DNA of 64,000 nt. It comes from Chrysogorgia sp. JL179-B06 (lineage: Eukaryota > Cnidaria > Anthozoa > Scleralcyonacea > Chrysogorgiidae). A model generated the notes under the pieces. That model had not been told where the DNA came from. It ran no database searches and worked only from the letters and a program-made list of their open reading frames with translations. Shown piece by piece: positions 12,180 through 23,142 of the stretch (position 1 is its first letter; each line of letters begins with the position of its first letter). Where the stretch lies: positions 893,501 through 957,500 of the forward strand of contig JAYKKM010000222.1 in assembly GCA_035772405.1 (NCBI GenBank), written 5' to 3'. The translations under genes were made by a program, and so were the position numbers.

Positions 12180-12550
12180 TACTCCTTTGTAGGGTACAAT
12201 TAGAGGGGTACAATTAGAGGAGTACATTTAACTCCATCTCGGGAAGGTTTTACTCCCCAAGAGAGTAAATTCAACTACCCTAAACAAGAGTAATTTTAAC
12301 TCTTAAAATTTTACTCCACAAAGGGAGTTATTTTAACTCCACATTTCCAAAAACAGGAGTAAAAATGACACCTAAATAGGAGCATTTTTGGGGGGAGTAA
12401 AAATAACCCTCCAGGGGGAGTAAAAAATTGTTTTACTCCAACAGCGAGTCAATTTAACTCCGTTTTCGGAGTTAAAGTAACTCCAAAAAAAGTACTACCC
12501 TCAAGAGAGTAATTTTAACTCTCGTGGTGGAGTTAAAACAACTCCTTGAA
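12180..12550. repeat. Degenerate tandem/inverted repeat of GGAGTTAAAA / TTTTAACTCC
   Basis: About fifteen short copies of an ACTCC-(A/T-rich)-GGAGT motif in both orientations, spaced 15-30 bp. No ORF. It ends right before the ribozyme array. Confidence 0.6.
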
Positions 12551-12586
12551 AATAACAGTGCAGTTATCTTCATCCTGCTCATCAGC

Positions 12587-12632
12587 ACTACACTGATGAG
12601 GCCCAAAAGGCCGAAACGGTACCGTCTGTAGT
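12587..12632 (+). ncRNA. Type-I hammerhead self-cleaving ribozyme, copy 1
   Basis: All conserved core elements are present in order. Stem I is ACTACA (12587-12592) with TGTAGT (12627-12632). The core CTGATGA is at 12593-12599. Stem II is GGCC/GGCC with a CAAAA loop (12600-12612). GAAA is at 12613-12616. A minimal 4-bp stem III CGGT/ACCG lies at 12617-12624. The cleavage site falls after the C at 12626. Such short-stem-III hammerheads are known from Penelope-like elements and from retrozymes in animals; they cleave best as dimers or in tandem transcripts. Confidence 0.9.
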
Positions 12633-12855
12633 TAGATACGCTCTATGACCTTTAGGTCATATTGAGCGCTCTACAGGATGAACCATTGTCGCTTACGCAT
12701 AGTGCGCACGCTCACTGCTTGCAGTTGAGCGCTCTGGCATGGTTCTTGATGTCCCACATTTTGTGTGCATCAAGGGTGACTGTAAATAGCAGTCATCTTC
12801 ATCCTGCTCATCAACACTACACTGATGAGGCCCAAAAGGCCGAAACGGTACCGTC
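12627..12855 (+). repeat. 229-nt monomer between two hammerhead cleavage sites
   Basis: The two ribozymes are exactly 229 bp apart, so a transcript across both would release a 229-nt RNA. The monomer is non-coding and has internal stem-forming blocks (for example GAGCGCTC near 12664 and 12725). The CAGTNATCTTCATCCTGCTC lead-in occurs before both ribozymes. This is the layout of a retrozyme-like or Penelope pseudo-LTR dimer. Confidence 0.75.
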
Positions 12856-12860
12856 TGTAG

Positions 12861-12861
<1 letters not shown>
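12816..12861 (+). ncRNA. Type-I hammerhead self-cleaving ribozyme, copy 2
   Basis: Identical core, stem II and stem III to copy 1; stem I ACTACA/TGTAGT is also conserved. It is followed at once by a TA microsatellite (12862-12940), so any third unit is lost. Confidence 0.9.

Positions 12862-12941
<80 letters not shown>
12862..12941. repeat. (TA)n microsatellite
   Basis: About 39 TA units between ribozyme 2 and the transposon at 12942. The ORFs in this area are its artefacts. Confidence 0.9.
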
Positions 12942-12944
<3 letters not shown>

Positions 12945-13892
12945 GGGGTGACCAAAAAAAAGTGGCCCCCCATAAAAAGTAATAAACTCGTTACTTTTAG
13001 AAGAAAGTGCTTAGAAATGTTTTGTTTTTTTGTATTATTTGGGCAGTTTTGTGGACTTGTGAGTTCAAAATGTTATTCTAAGCAATAGACTGGTAAATAA
13101 ATTGAAGTTGGAGAGTTTTAACAAAAAATCAATATGGCATTTTAAAATCAAATTTTCACCAAAGAGTTCGAGTACTTTTTACAACAAATGGTTTATTAGG
13201 CGGAAAATGTTGAGTAAAGTAAAATGGCTAAAATAATCAGTAAATTCCATATCGTGTAACAAATTTCATCATATATAGGTGGAGTTTAAATACTGAATAA
13301 TGTAGTCTTCTTTCAGTGCATATGAGTTATGGCTACAGGAATAGATAGTGCGCCCCAAAAGCAAATATACAGAGCCGACACCAGCAGATATATACTAATA
13401 CAATACCATAAAATTGTTTTCTTGTGTAAACAATTCCTCATTTCACTTCTATAGAAGGATCTATAGAAGAATCTCATAGTCGGGTATAACTTTAGTTTTA
13501 ATAATTTTTATTCAAATCTCTAGAAAGGTTAAATCACATAAGACAAGCTACAAAGATTGCTTGCTACATATTAGTCTTTCTAGATTTATTTCATATTTTT
13601 ACATTTTATTTCTTGTAAATTTGTGCAGAGTTAAACACTTGCAATGATAATAATTTAATAATTTAGTGTGTTTGGTTAAAAAATGGCCATCTTGAATTCA
13701 AGCAAAAACCCTCCAAATACAATTTATCTACCAGTTTTATTGCATAGAATAACAATTCGAACTCACAAGTCCACAAAACTGCCCAAATAATACAAAAAAA
13801 CCCACATTTCTAACACTTTCTGAACACAAATGACAAAAAATAACGAGTTTATTACTTTTTATGGGGGGCCACTTTTTTTTGGTCACCCCCTG
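12942..13892. mobile_element. Tc1/mariner-like non-autonomous transposon, 951 bp
   Basis: Terminal inverted repeats of about 52 bp start CAGGGGGTGACCAAAAAAAA at 12942 and mirror at 13841-13892, flanked on both sides by TA. That is the Tc1/mariner target. A second inner pair of inverted segments (near 13025-13100 and 13720-13800) extends the palindrome. The interior has no transposase ORF. Confidence 0.85.
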
Positions 13893-13988
13893 TATATATA
13901 TATATTATCATGCAGATAAATGATCCAGCTTGGTTATTTCAATAGAGTAAATTGTTTGTTACTCAAGCTATAACACAATTTAAGAAAT

Positions 13989-14032
13989 CTCCGATTGGAC
14001 GCTCTAACCATTGAGCTACCAGAACTCAGATA
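13989..14032 (-). repeat. tRNA-like SINE head fragment
   Basis: The complement contains GGTAGCTCAATGGTTAGAGC, an A box with D-arm. No B box follows. It is inverted relative to the related fragment at 14464. Confidence 0.55.
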
Positions 14033-14200
14033 GTAGAGCAAAAGTACTGAAAGTGCCACATACGTACTGATGATTCAGCGGTCTCGATATGTCTGCATAT
14101 AATTTGCTATATTGGCAACCAAGCTGCAGTCACATTTAATATATTCTGACAAAGATATACACTAACTATAGGTTGTGTATATAGTTGTAACGAGGTAGTA

Positions 14201-14430
14201 CACTGTAAAAACAGATGGTTAAAACAACCAATTTGATAGGGTTCTCTCAGACTCATCAATTGACCTATTTTTATGGGTTAAAACAGCCAAATTTTTTGGT
14301 TGAAACAACCAACTAAGGTCATTTTAACCAAAATATTCAGTTAGTTAAACCATTCAAATTGGTTAAATTCATTTGAGTCTGAGAGAACCCTATCAAATTG
14401 GTTGTTTCAACCAATCTGTTTTTACAGTGT
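14201..14430. mobile_element. MITE, 230 bp
   Basis: Inverted repeats of about 55 bp beginning CACTGTAAAAACAGAT and ending with the complement, flanked by TA. The interior is made of ACAACCAA/TTGGTT motifs. No ORF. Confidence 0.85.
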
Positions 14431-14463
14431 ATAGAACACAACGTAGCCTTCGCTCTGCCATCT

Positions 14464-14532
14464 GAGTTCTGGTAGCTCGGTGGTCAGAGCGAATAACCGG
14501 AGATCAGAAGGTAGCAGGTTCCATTCCCGTCT
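14464..14532 (+). repeat. tRNA-like SINE head
   Basis: A box GGTAGCTCGGTGGTCAGAGC and B box GGTTCCATTCC at the right spacing; the anticodon arm and acceptor stem do not fold well. A tRNA-derived repeat, not a tRNA gene. Confidence 0.6.
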
Positions 14533-14880
14533 TTAAAGCTTGAGTAGAAGAAATATTTAAACTTGAATAAATTTAAATTGCTTTGTGGGTTAAGCCAGCA
14601 AATCCCCACTTTTCTAATACGGCATGTTACTGAAACTTAAAGCTAAAATGGTCAATGCGCACTGTCAGTTATATAGTTGATTGTCTCGTGAGAGACCACC
14701 TCGGGGTCAGGAGTAAGTGGTCACTAACGGGATCAGATGGTTGCATATATAGGAGAATGCATGTTCACCACATCGCCCAAACCTGGTGTAATTTATACCG
14801 CGCGTGATTGATAATAACTGTTTTAGCATTATATACTTTTGTCTACTTAATTTGTAATACCTAATACGTAATCTTATACT
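14533..14880. other. Non-coding spacer
   Basis: No gene, tRNA or clear repeat structure seen apart from the SINE body at its left end. Confidence 0.4.
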
Positions 14881-14889
14881 AGTGTGCTT

Positions 14890-15869
14890 ACGTCAATGTT
14901 AATAGGATATCATACTCAGGGAAATTATGTTGATATATGAAACGACAAAAACGTCGACAGGAGAGATAACGGCTGCCTTGGAGAAACGCGTAAAAACGAG
15001 CCAGTAAACCATCACGACGACTCACCATAAAACACTTAACAACTCTCCGTGGCTGGCCAAACCTACGTCGTCGAAACCTCGACGACATGGAAGAATTCTT
15101 TATGGTTTTAGACAAAATACTCGTCGCTGTGCAAGATAGTGAGGAGCTGAGAAGCCAACATCTCAACCTGACGGCCAAAGAAAAGCTTCCCGAAGAGGAT
15201 ATTCAAGCGCGTACAAGTATTGGGTGTTCGAACACAGTAAAGAGGATAATTTAGAAGCGTTGGTAGAGTGGATAGAGACGAGAGTCCAGATAATGGAAGA
15301 AACTAAAGAGGAAACCGGAGATTTCAGTAAGAGACGAGAAATCCAGATGATGCAGACGACAATAAAGCCAGATGATGCGTGATCGAAAAATGCCAAGAAG
15401 ACCACCCGCCGTGGGTATGCAAAATGTTCAAGTGTCTTCCCACCACAACGAAAATACTGAATAACCCAAAGTGGACGCTGTTTTCGCTGTCTGACGGCTG
15501 GCCATCAAAGTAAAAACTGTCCCAGAAGCAGACAATGTGGCATCGACGGGTGTAAGAGTAACAATCACAGCAGATACTTGCACGAATATAGTCGAAACCG
15601 TTCAGCCGACGACCACGAAAACGGACCTAGAGGTGTTTCAAACGCCATCAATAGCAGAGAACATTACCAATACAAGAAGTGAACCCATACCAAGTAACTA
15701 TGACATGGCATTTTCAAGATTGAAGAGTCAGGAAAGATCCTTGGCAAAGAAAAGGTCCGAAGTACTGCCATCGTACAACACTATCATAGAGGATTATGTC
15801 GAGAAGGGCTACGTGAGAAAAATACCCCTCAGCCAAGAAGACCAATGGTTCCTTCCTCATTTCCCCTAA
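14890..15869 (+). pseudogene. BEL/Pao retrotransposon gag-pol remnant
   Basis: Plus-strand frames give gag-like pieces: KYWVFEHSKEDNLEALVEW near 15210-15275, and WVCKMFK at about 15412-15430, the tail of a Cys/His knuckle. An open 110-residue frame at 15537-15869 then holds the start of a Pao-type pol core: YDMAFSRLKSQERSLAKKRS, then DYVEKGYVRKIP and FLPHFP. Frames shift and stop several times between blocks, and protease, reverse transcriptase catalytic motifs and LTRs are absent. The minus-strand ORFs overlapping it are shadows. Confidence 0.7.
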
Positions 15870-16069
15870 AAATGGCAACTGGGATATTTAACCACAATTC
15901 ATTGCGCTCACCAAATATTCTTGCTCGCAGTAATATAAAAAGATAGGGTTTTAAAATGACTAAATTTAGCAAGGAAAGTTTCAGTTACTTTATTAATGAA
16001 AATCTGAACATTATATGATGTCAGCACACGTAAAAAGCCCAAAAATAAATGCAAATATCAAGCATTTTC

Positions 16070-17345
16070 TTCGGTGAATGTATTTGCTCGTTAGCGCAAT
16101 GTATTTACTCATTAGCGCAATGTATTTGCTCAATGTATTTGCTCATTAGGGCAAAATGTATTTGCTCGTTAGCTTGGGTAATGTATTTGCACATTAGGGC
16201 AATGTATTTGCTCATTAGGGCAATGTATTTGCTCGTTAGGGCAATGTATTTGCTCATTATGGCAATGTATTTGCTCGTTAGGGTAATGTATTTACTCATT
16301 AGGGCAATGTATTTGCCCGTTAGCGCAATGTATTTACTCATTAGGGCAATGTATTTGCTCATTATGGCAATGTATTTGCTCGTTAGGGTAATGTATTTAC
16401 TCATTAGGGCAATGTATTTGCTCATTATGGTAATGTATTTACCCATTAAGACAATGTATTTGCTCGTTAGGGTAATGTACATGTATTTACACATTAGCAG
16501 GGCCGGATTAACTTCGCGCGAGGCCCGTGGCAGATTTTCAGCGCGAGGCCCCCGTCCCCCCCCGTTATGAAAACCTAACTAATTGAATTCAAAGACACAA
16601 AATTGTTAAATAATCGTTTTCAATTTTATCCGCAAATCATCGCAATTTCGCAGCCAATCTATCTCCACAAGGATTTCTGAATAACGATTTCTAATAACAA
16701 TATTTTTTAATCATTTAATTCCTAAATTCGCGAGGCCCCTAAATGCGTGAGGCCCCTAAATGCGCAAGGCCCCTAAATGCGCGAGGTCCCTAAATGCACG
16801 AGGCCCCTAAATTCGCGAGGCCCCTAAATTCGCGAGGCCCTTAAATGCGCGAGGCCCCTAAATGTGCGAGGCCCCTAAATGTGCGAGACTGCGAGGCCCC
16901 TAAATTCGCGAAGCACCTAAAATGGGCGTGTCCCAATAGAAAATGGGCGTGTCCCAGTAAAAATGGGCGTGGCCCAGTAAAGCGCGAGGCCCCCAAAAGC
17001 GCGAGGCCCGTGGCATATGCCGCATCTGCCACGTGGTTAATCCGGCCCTGCACATTAGGACAATGTACTTGCTCATTAGGTCAATGTATTTGCTCGTTAG
17101 CTAGGGTAATGTATTTACTCATCAGGATAATGTATTTGCTTGTTAGGGCAATGTATTTGCTCATTATGGCAATGTATTTACTCATTACGGCAATGTATTT
17201 GCCCGTTAGCGCAATGTATTTACTCATTAGGGCAATGTATTTGCTCGTTAGTGCAATGTATTTATTTGCTCTTTAGGGCAATGTATTTATTTGCTCATTA
17301 GGGCAATGTATTTGCTCATTATGGCAATGTATTATCTCGTCGGGG
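16070..17345 (+). repeat. 21-bp minisatellite, interrupted by a hAT-like insertion
   Basis: About thirty units of AATGTATTTGCTCATTAGGGC at 16070-16489 and 17051-17345, with variants GCTCGTTAGGG and ACCCGTTAGCG. The period is a multiple of three, so long artificial ORFs appear on both strands. A three-unit inverted piece of the same satellite sits at 32866-32928. Confidence 0.9.
16498..17050. mobile_element. hAT-like non-autonomous element, 553 bp
   Basis: Inverted ends CAGGGCCGGATTAAC / GTTAATCCGGCCCTG, flanked by the exact 8-bp duplication CACATTAG (16490-16497 and 17051-17058), which comes from the minisatellite. Inside are about fifteen copies of a GCGAGGCCCCTAAATG unit (16735-17010). No transposase. 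Confidence 0.9.
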
Positions 17346-17408
17346 CTATGTATTTGTTCTTGCTTACATAACCTTACAGTATATGGAAAGGGCATTGGCG
17401 AAAAATCT

Positions 17409-17496
17409 TACCTGGTTGGTTCCATTCTCCCAACCGCTCACCAGACAATGGCATCGTCATTGGCATCCCGGAAGCATTCCCTGTTAAGATATACAA
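17409..17496 (-). CDS. MyD88-like gene, exon 3 (tentative)
   Basis: Minus-strand segment ending at a good donor (ACCAACCAG|GTAAGAT). The open frame reads GNASGMPMTMPLSGERLGEW. Two acceptors are possible: 17480 after TTAACAG, which puts this frame out of phase with exon 2, or 17496 after AACAAG, which is in phase. The Pro/Met/Gly-rich text resembles exon 2, as expected for the linker ('intermediate domain') after a death domain. No TIR-domain exon follows inside the window, where only transposons lie to the left. Confidence 0.4.
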
Positions 17497-17689
17497 CTTG
17501 TTAAGGTACATTATTACACTGCGATAAATCGGGCCGATGTTTGAGATGAATGTTAAGGACGAGAAACTGTCAGCAGAATGATTTGTGGGCTCATAATCCG
17601 TATTCTTCCTATTTCTTATATGCAAATTTTCCATATAATATGGTCTTAGTTTGTTAAACAATTCCATAAAATGTCTTCTGCTCATTCTA

Positions 17690-18139
17690 TTATATTAAAG
17701 CTGTATCGCACTCTCCGTTTGTGATTCATATTTTTATTCGCCATGGTCGACACCGGAAGTTAAACACATTTTAAATCGTTATTGAATCATTAAACACTTG
17801 ATAAGCTATATATTTTGTTTTATTGGTTGTTAACGATGTTGTTTTATAACAATCAAAGATACCAGTTAAATAACCAAGCTCTCAAAGAACAAGAATATTA
17901 TCATTTGAATTTTTAGTCGCCATCTTGGATTTTTAGCGTTTCAAGGTTTTGATCTGTTCACACGAGTTCAAAATGCAAAACGACACAGTTGAAAACGTTT
18001 TCAACAGCGCAAACGGTTATCAGAGGCAATTGTCGATTTCGTGTTCTGCCTTTTGGGATATATAATGTTTCGTATATGTATCTTGTATCGTGTTTGTATT
18101 TCCAATTAAAATAGTTAAAAAATGTTCACTGAGAATAAT
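17690..18139 (-). other. Intron between tentative exons 2 and 3
   Basis: No coding frame or recognisable repeat; AT-rich. Confidence 0.4.
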
Positions 18140-18145
18140 ACTCAC

Positions 18146-18261
18146 AATTCCTTCATCCATTGGCATTTCCGGGTGGAGTTCATCTCTGGGTAAACTTGTC
18201 CGAGGCAGATCTCGATCCATAAAACCAGGCATGCCAGGTTGCGGTGGCCGAAGCATGTGAC
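18146..18261 (-). CDS. MyD88-like gene, exon 2
   Basis: Acceptor TTTCTTAG ends at 18262 and donor GTGAGT starts at 18145, giving a 116-nt exon that takes up exon 1's phase exactly. It encodes HMLRPPQPGMPGFMDRDLPR and a Pro/Met/Asp-rich continuation, i.e. linker sequence after the death domain. Confidence 0.6.
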
Positions 18262-19609
18262 CTAAGAAACATACAAAATGTATTGAGAAATAAAATCAAC
18301 CAGCTGTATATCTTCAGGATTATGTGACGAAATTATGAAATTATGAATGTGTGTTATTAATCGACATGATTAACCAACGCTACTGAGTTGACGAAAAATT
18401 GTTGACTTGAGCGGGATTTGAACTCGCACATTCAGGATTCCGGTAAACGGCTCAGTACCAGATGAGCTACCGCGCCAAACGGAAATTTAGAAATATATTT
18501 AGAAAAATATATTTAATTATTTCCTATTTGGAGGGATTTGATCACTGTTTGACAATTTTACTTGCCAAGTAAAACAGCTACATATTTTTACACTTCCCAC
18601 AGTAACAAAATGTAACAAAATGTATTATAATTTGAATGTTTCCTAATTGGTATTTTTTCACTGGTTGTATCTGAAAGGTTTTATCAAAAGCAGTGGTAGC
18701 ATAAAGCATGCTGCAGACCTGTTAGCTCTATCATTACGTATTCCCAGATGACCTATTGTTATGCTCTACTCTGGTTAATAAAAAAGTAACTTATCGGAAC
18801 ATGATTTCAACACATAAATTACTTCAGAGATTTTAAATTAATAAACGACTGTGGGATTACGCTCCCACAAATATTTTAAGTTCAATCCTGCTATTACTTT
18901 CACGCCATTCCTATGTCACTACCACAATGTAATTAATATATTGAGTGCATGTTCAGCAAGGAGCTCAACATTATAAATGCTGTGGGGTTTTTGGATGTAC
19001 TGTAAAATTATATTGTATGGAAATTAGTCCCTACTATACAACCAGTCTGCAATCTTCCCCACACAGATACGTGTGGCAGACAAACATAGTTGGTTAGAAA
19101 TCATCTACCAAAAAGCTGGGGGTTTGCTATATCCCGGGCGATGATCGAGCACGTTGGTCAGCAGTCACATTAACTGGATAACATCAAGGGAATCGAGGTA
19201 TACAATCGTCAGAATTTTCTTACTTAAGTAACCATACAAATAACCGCCAACCCCAAAACAACTTAGATCCTAACAACAACAGGATTTCATGCTCATCCTC
19301 GATCATCGCCAGCGTTATAGCAAACTCCTATTATGGGGTCCGGTGTCAGATCTGTATCCACAGAGTTATATTAATTGTTGCTCAATCATGCTTTAGAAAT
19401 ATTTATATAATTTCTATCCATGCCGAGGAGGCAAGAGCCCTGCACAAAATGGTGACATATTTTGCCGAAAAATGTTCTCATTAAAAATACTGATGATGCA
19501 GACTGGATTCACACTTTGCATTTGCAAATATGGTGTCACTGACAGTGTTTATAAAATATATATATTATGCAAAAATAATGTTACTTGGAAACTACCAGCT
19601 GGTACTCAC
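18262..19609 (-). other. Intron 1 of the MyD88-like gene, with repeats
   Basis: Holds a tRNA-like SINE head (18408-18481, minus; B box GAGTTCAAATCCC, A box TAGCTCATCTGG) and a fold-back pair at 19119-19152 and 19299-19330 (TTTGCTAT ... CGATGATCGAG and complement). Otherwise nothing recognised. Confidence 0.5.
18408..18481 (-). repeat. tRNA-derived SINE head
   Basis: The complement reads as GCGCGGTAGCTCATCTGGTA ... GAGTTCAAATCCCGC, with both Pol III boxes. The T-stem pairs well but the other arms are weak, so a SINE is more likely than a tRNA gene. Confidence 0.6.
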
Positions 19610-19925
19610 TCTGATTGTCCTGATATTCATAAGGTCTGAGTAGCACTACGGCATCGTCTCTCCCCATTTTTAATAAATGATCAATCAATAACGAAACAGT
19701 ACTCTCCTTACTATTCATCCAGTCTAAAAGTAATTGCTCTGTCGGATCTTTTTCTCTTTTCCAGTTTTGTATAAACTGAACAGAATATCCAAGACGACCA
19801 GCGAGTGAACGCCAATCTTTCCTGGGAATGTCAGGGTTCAATAACATCGACAGACGTTCAAACATATCATAAGCTAAAGAAGACACTAAACGATTCTTCC
19901 TCCCTTCGCAAGACGCCATCTCCAT
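19610..19925 (-). CDS. MyD88-like death-domain protein, exon 1
   Basis: The ATG is at 19925 (MEMASCEG; a second ATG at 19919). About 90 residues form a death domain: SSLAYDMFERLSMLLN, then DWRSLAGRLGY, DPTEQLLLDWMNSKESTVS and LLKMGRDDAVVLLRPY. The order DW..LA..., DPT..LL..W and L.K.GRDD....L.P is most like MyD88, the TIR adaptor of Toll/IL-1 receptor signalling; IRAK, UNC5 and NF-kB type death domains fit less well. The exon ends at donor GTGAGT (19609-19604) in phase 1. There is no frameshift. The TIR domain that would prove the call is not in the window. Confidence 0.6.
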
Positions 19926-19929
19926 GCTG

Positions 19930-20528
19930 AAGTTCCTTCTCAATTACTGTATTTCTCTAGAAATTGATCCCAACATCAGTCAGTTACATATTGTTGAAAA
20001 CGTTACATGCAGGACCGTAGCTAACATGTCATAATTGGGGGTGGGGTGCCAACCCAAAATTTCCGAATGAATTATTTTTTCCCCAAATCTTTCAATAATG
20101 ATAATCACAATGCTTTGCGAACTGCCAAAACGACAAGGACAACAACCCAAAACCATCTTTTATCAGTTATGGTAGCCACGGTGCTGCATTTTACCCATAT
20201 ACTAAAACTATTACAAAAAGTGTCAAAATATATGTGACCCATTACTTCCAGTAGATTAAGTATAAGACACAATTACAATGTTCATCACACGATTGTTTTT
20301 GGTGGCATAGTTGTGAATCAAATTCTAGTTTGTATAATTGTATTAGTTATTTAGGTGAAAGAAACAAACGAAATGTCACGCTTTGCGACCTGTCGTGGCA
20401 ACCTCGCAATATTCACATTCCCAGAGCCCACGTTTCAAACGTGACGTTTGTGTGGCTGGTACTGGGAACGAGAACAGTTAGGGTGCCAGTCACGCGGTTA
20501 AATCAGATACTTGCCTTGTTTGATATTT
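19930..20528. other. Upstream region of the MyD88-like gene
   Basis: Should contain its promoter on the minus strand, but I see no clear TATA or other motif. Short ORFs here look like chance. Confidence 0.3.
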
Positions 20529-21260
20529 TAAAGGGCATATGAAACGAAAATTGCGATGACTTTTTATTGATTTATTTGAAAGAACTCGTAAAACGATAAA
20601 GAATGGTTTTTACAGTTCTTTCCTATCTTATCTCAAGGTTGCATAATATCACCTATGACGTCACAAGTTGCACCAACCATTATGACCAATCTGAAAATGA
20701 AGCATATCTTCAAAACTATTGAATAAAATTGCTTGAAACTTTGCACAACCATAGCGTTCACTAAATTGAATATTCCCATGTCAACTCTATCGTTGCCATA
20801 GTGACAGATTAGTTCCCAGATTCCTTTCTTCCTGAATCAAAAAATTCTATTTTCTAGCATGCGCTGTGAAGATTATGATTTGAAGTTGTTCTGTTTTCTT
20901 GACAATGCTATTTAAAATATACTTCACTAGTCGACAGTCAAAAATTGTTTTATAAATGTCAGAAAATAAGGAAGATTTTTAAAGGATAAACGGAATCTGG
21001 GACTAATCTGTCACTATGGCAACGATAAAGTTGAGATGGGTATATCCATCCTATATAAAGTTGTATGGGGTATACCCTATGGTTGCTAGGGCAACAGTTT
21101 TGTTTAGATACTGTTTTACTGAGAAAATCGTCAAAAAAATTGAGGAAAAAATAATTTTTAAGGTGAAATATAGCTAGACCCCATCTTTCGGTACATATTG
21201 TGTGGAAGCTTACATGAAAATAGAGAGCGTTGCCGATGGTAACCTTTGACCGGAATAGAT
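20529..21260. mobile_element. Diverged fold-back element, family of 48094-48860
   Basis: Shares with the 48-kb element the opening CATATGAAA.GAAAATT, the block TATGACGTCACAAGT and the pattern 'ATCTGAAAAT...TATCTTCA'. It has partial inverted arms (CTATCGTTGCCATAGTGACAG at about 20789 and the complement near 21010). No ORF. Confidence 0.6.
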
Positions 21261-21357
21261 GCTTTGATTTGGCATTTCGTGTTCTCGTTTCTTGAGAAGA
21301 ATCTAAAGTTAATATTTCGAAGAATTATTTGAGTTTGAGTTGTTCATACATTCAGTA

Positions 21358-22165
21358 ATGCCCAAGCAACGTACGTTGAGACGCAAAAAGAGAAAGTTTA
21401 CGGGGAATCAGTTCGTGAAACCGAGCGCAAAGACGACTGAGAGTGAAGTCAGCGAGGAAGGATGTGCTTCGAGTCTTCGCGACTAGTTCGAATGACAACC
21501 ATAGTGGTGTGAGTTATAATGTTTCCACTGTCTCTGCTAGAAAACTCGTGTCAGCGTCTACAAAGGAGGAAATACCGCAAGAAGGAACCTGTGAACACAA
21601 AGCAGCAAATGGTGTATATACTACAGGATATATGTTTGTGGATATGGAAATTCTTGGAAGTGTATTCTCATCGCTGAGATGTGCTGACTGCGGATATTTC
21701 ACTTTAGTTGAGAATCACAGGAAAGGTTGTGCATCAGAGTAATTGCGAGTTTTTTGCGAGAATTGTGGATGGAGAAATGACTTCCATACATTCAAGAAGC
21801 AAACTAACAGCTTTGAAGTGAATAGGCGCTTGGTTTATTCAACGAGGGGTCCTTAGGAAAAGGACACAGTGGTGCAAAGAAATTTTGCACCCTAATGAAC
21901 ATGCCACCACCTTCAAGAGCAAAACCATTCTCGAAAAGTAGCAAGACCATAACAAAAAGAATAGAAACAATTGCAAATAAAAGTATATGGCCTGAGATGC
22001 TGTTACTGAAATTAGAAACTCTAAGAATGCTGAGGAAAATAATGTAATCGATTGTCCTGTGTCGTGTGATGGAACTTGGCAGAGACGTGGTTTTCCTCCC
22101 TGAACGATTGTGTTACCAAAATTTCCATTGAAACCGACAAAGTTTTGGATACTGAAGCTTTGACC
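21358..22165 (+). pseudogene. Mutator-like transposase remnant
   Basis: Begins at an ATG (MPKQRTLRRKKRKFTGNQF), the basic start typical of this family. After one frame change near 21450 come GYMFVDMEILGSVFSSLRC with ADCG, then in other frames NSFEVNRRLVYSTR, NMPPPSRAKPFSKSSKT and SCDGTWQRRGFPSLNDCVTK. This is the order of the Mutator-like transposase domain found in many invertebrate genomes. At least three frameshifts and a stop break it, and the C-terminal catalytic part is missing. Confidence 0.75.
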
Positions 22166-23142
22166 CGATCCTGGAAACAATGTCAATATGATCATTATTC
22201 CCTTTATATTCACCTCCACCGCAGCGAGAACACAAGCGGTATTTTATTTAATATTAATATCAACACTTTGCACACGAACTACTGTAGACGTAGTTTCTCG
22301 AAAAAGTGATTATTCCTTTTCTATATGAATCTAAGTATAAACTTCTATAGTCGAGCATTTCATCGGTGAAATTTTTACCATAAATTATATGCATGGTGAA
22401 ACTATTATTTGTTATTTTGTCAAGCTTTATATACTATATATAGGCGATACTTCACCGCAATCTAGTATTTTCTACATGCATGCGGTGGGATATGCATGCT
22501 AAAGCTATTGCACAACTTGTGCAGTGAAATATGAGATCACAGAAATAAGATGTTATAAAAATATTGTATTCAATGGACTATTTTAAGTAGCGACATTTAG
22601 AGACAATAGGATATGTCAGCTTGAGATGACGACAACTCCTTATTTCCATTCTATATATTGTAGGTCCTCAGAGCCTTAGTATATGGACATTCATCGCAAG
22701 CCAGTGATAAACTAATGGTCGAGAATTTTAACATGAGCCTCTAGCAAGACTGAAAAAGGCAACCTTATTCTGCGTTGTGATAATGATACTGAGTTGTACA
22801 AATGTCTCCGCTCACACGTCGAGGTGTCACGATGAATATTCCTTGCATTTTGATTGGCGCCAAAACATTCTTTCTGACCTGTGTCTGTGTTCGTTCTCAG
22901 CAAATACTGAATGCCTAAATTATGAGCCGGTTAGGAAACTAATTAGGTGAAGAGATTAAAGCTATTATAGGCCCACAAGATGTTGAACATAAGAGTATCA
23001 AGATCTTGGCTTGGTTTGAAAAGATGGTGTATAATTTATGTAAAATATGGCAAGTTGAAGTGTTGGTCGTACGAGGATAAGAGTCGATCGATGCAAGTCG
23101 CCACCGTCACGTTCGTTTAACCGCTATAAACTCCAATCCACC
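22166..23142. other. Non-coding; diverged duplicate of 23290-24400
   Basis: Segments such as ACATTTAGAGACA and GACGACAACTCCTTATTT match ACATTTAGAGACA and GACAACGCCTTCTTTCT at about 23540-23600. The CCGC.GCAG.GAAC block at 22217 recurs at 24270. This suggests an old duplication of transposon flank. No gene. Confidence 0.45.

Noticed and set aside
12180..12550. CRISPR-like array of short repeats
   Set aside because: Units are in both orientations, of uneven spacing, in an animal genome; this is a degenerate inverted repeat field.
14888..15405. Two minus-strand ORFs
   Set aside because: The plus strand of the same interval carries BEL/Pao gag-like text, so these are shadows.
16049..17276. ORFs with MYLL.RA repeats on both strands
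   Set aside because: Artefacts of the 21-bp minisatellite whose period is a multiple of three.
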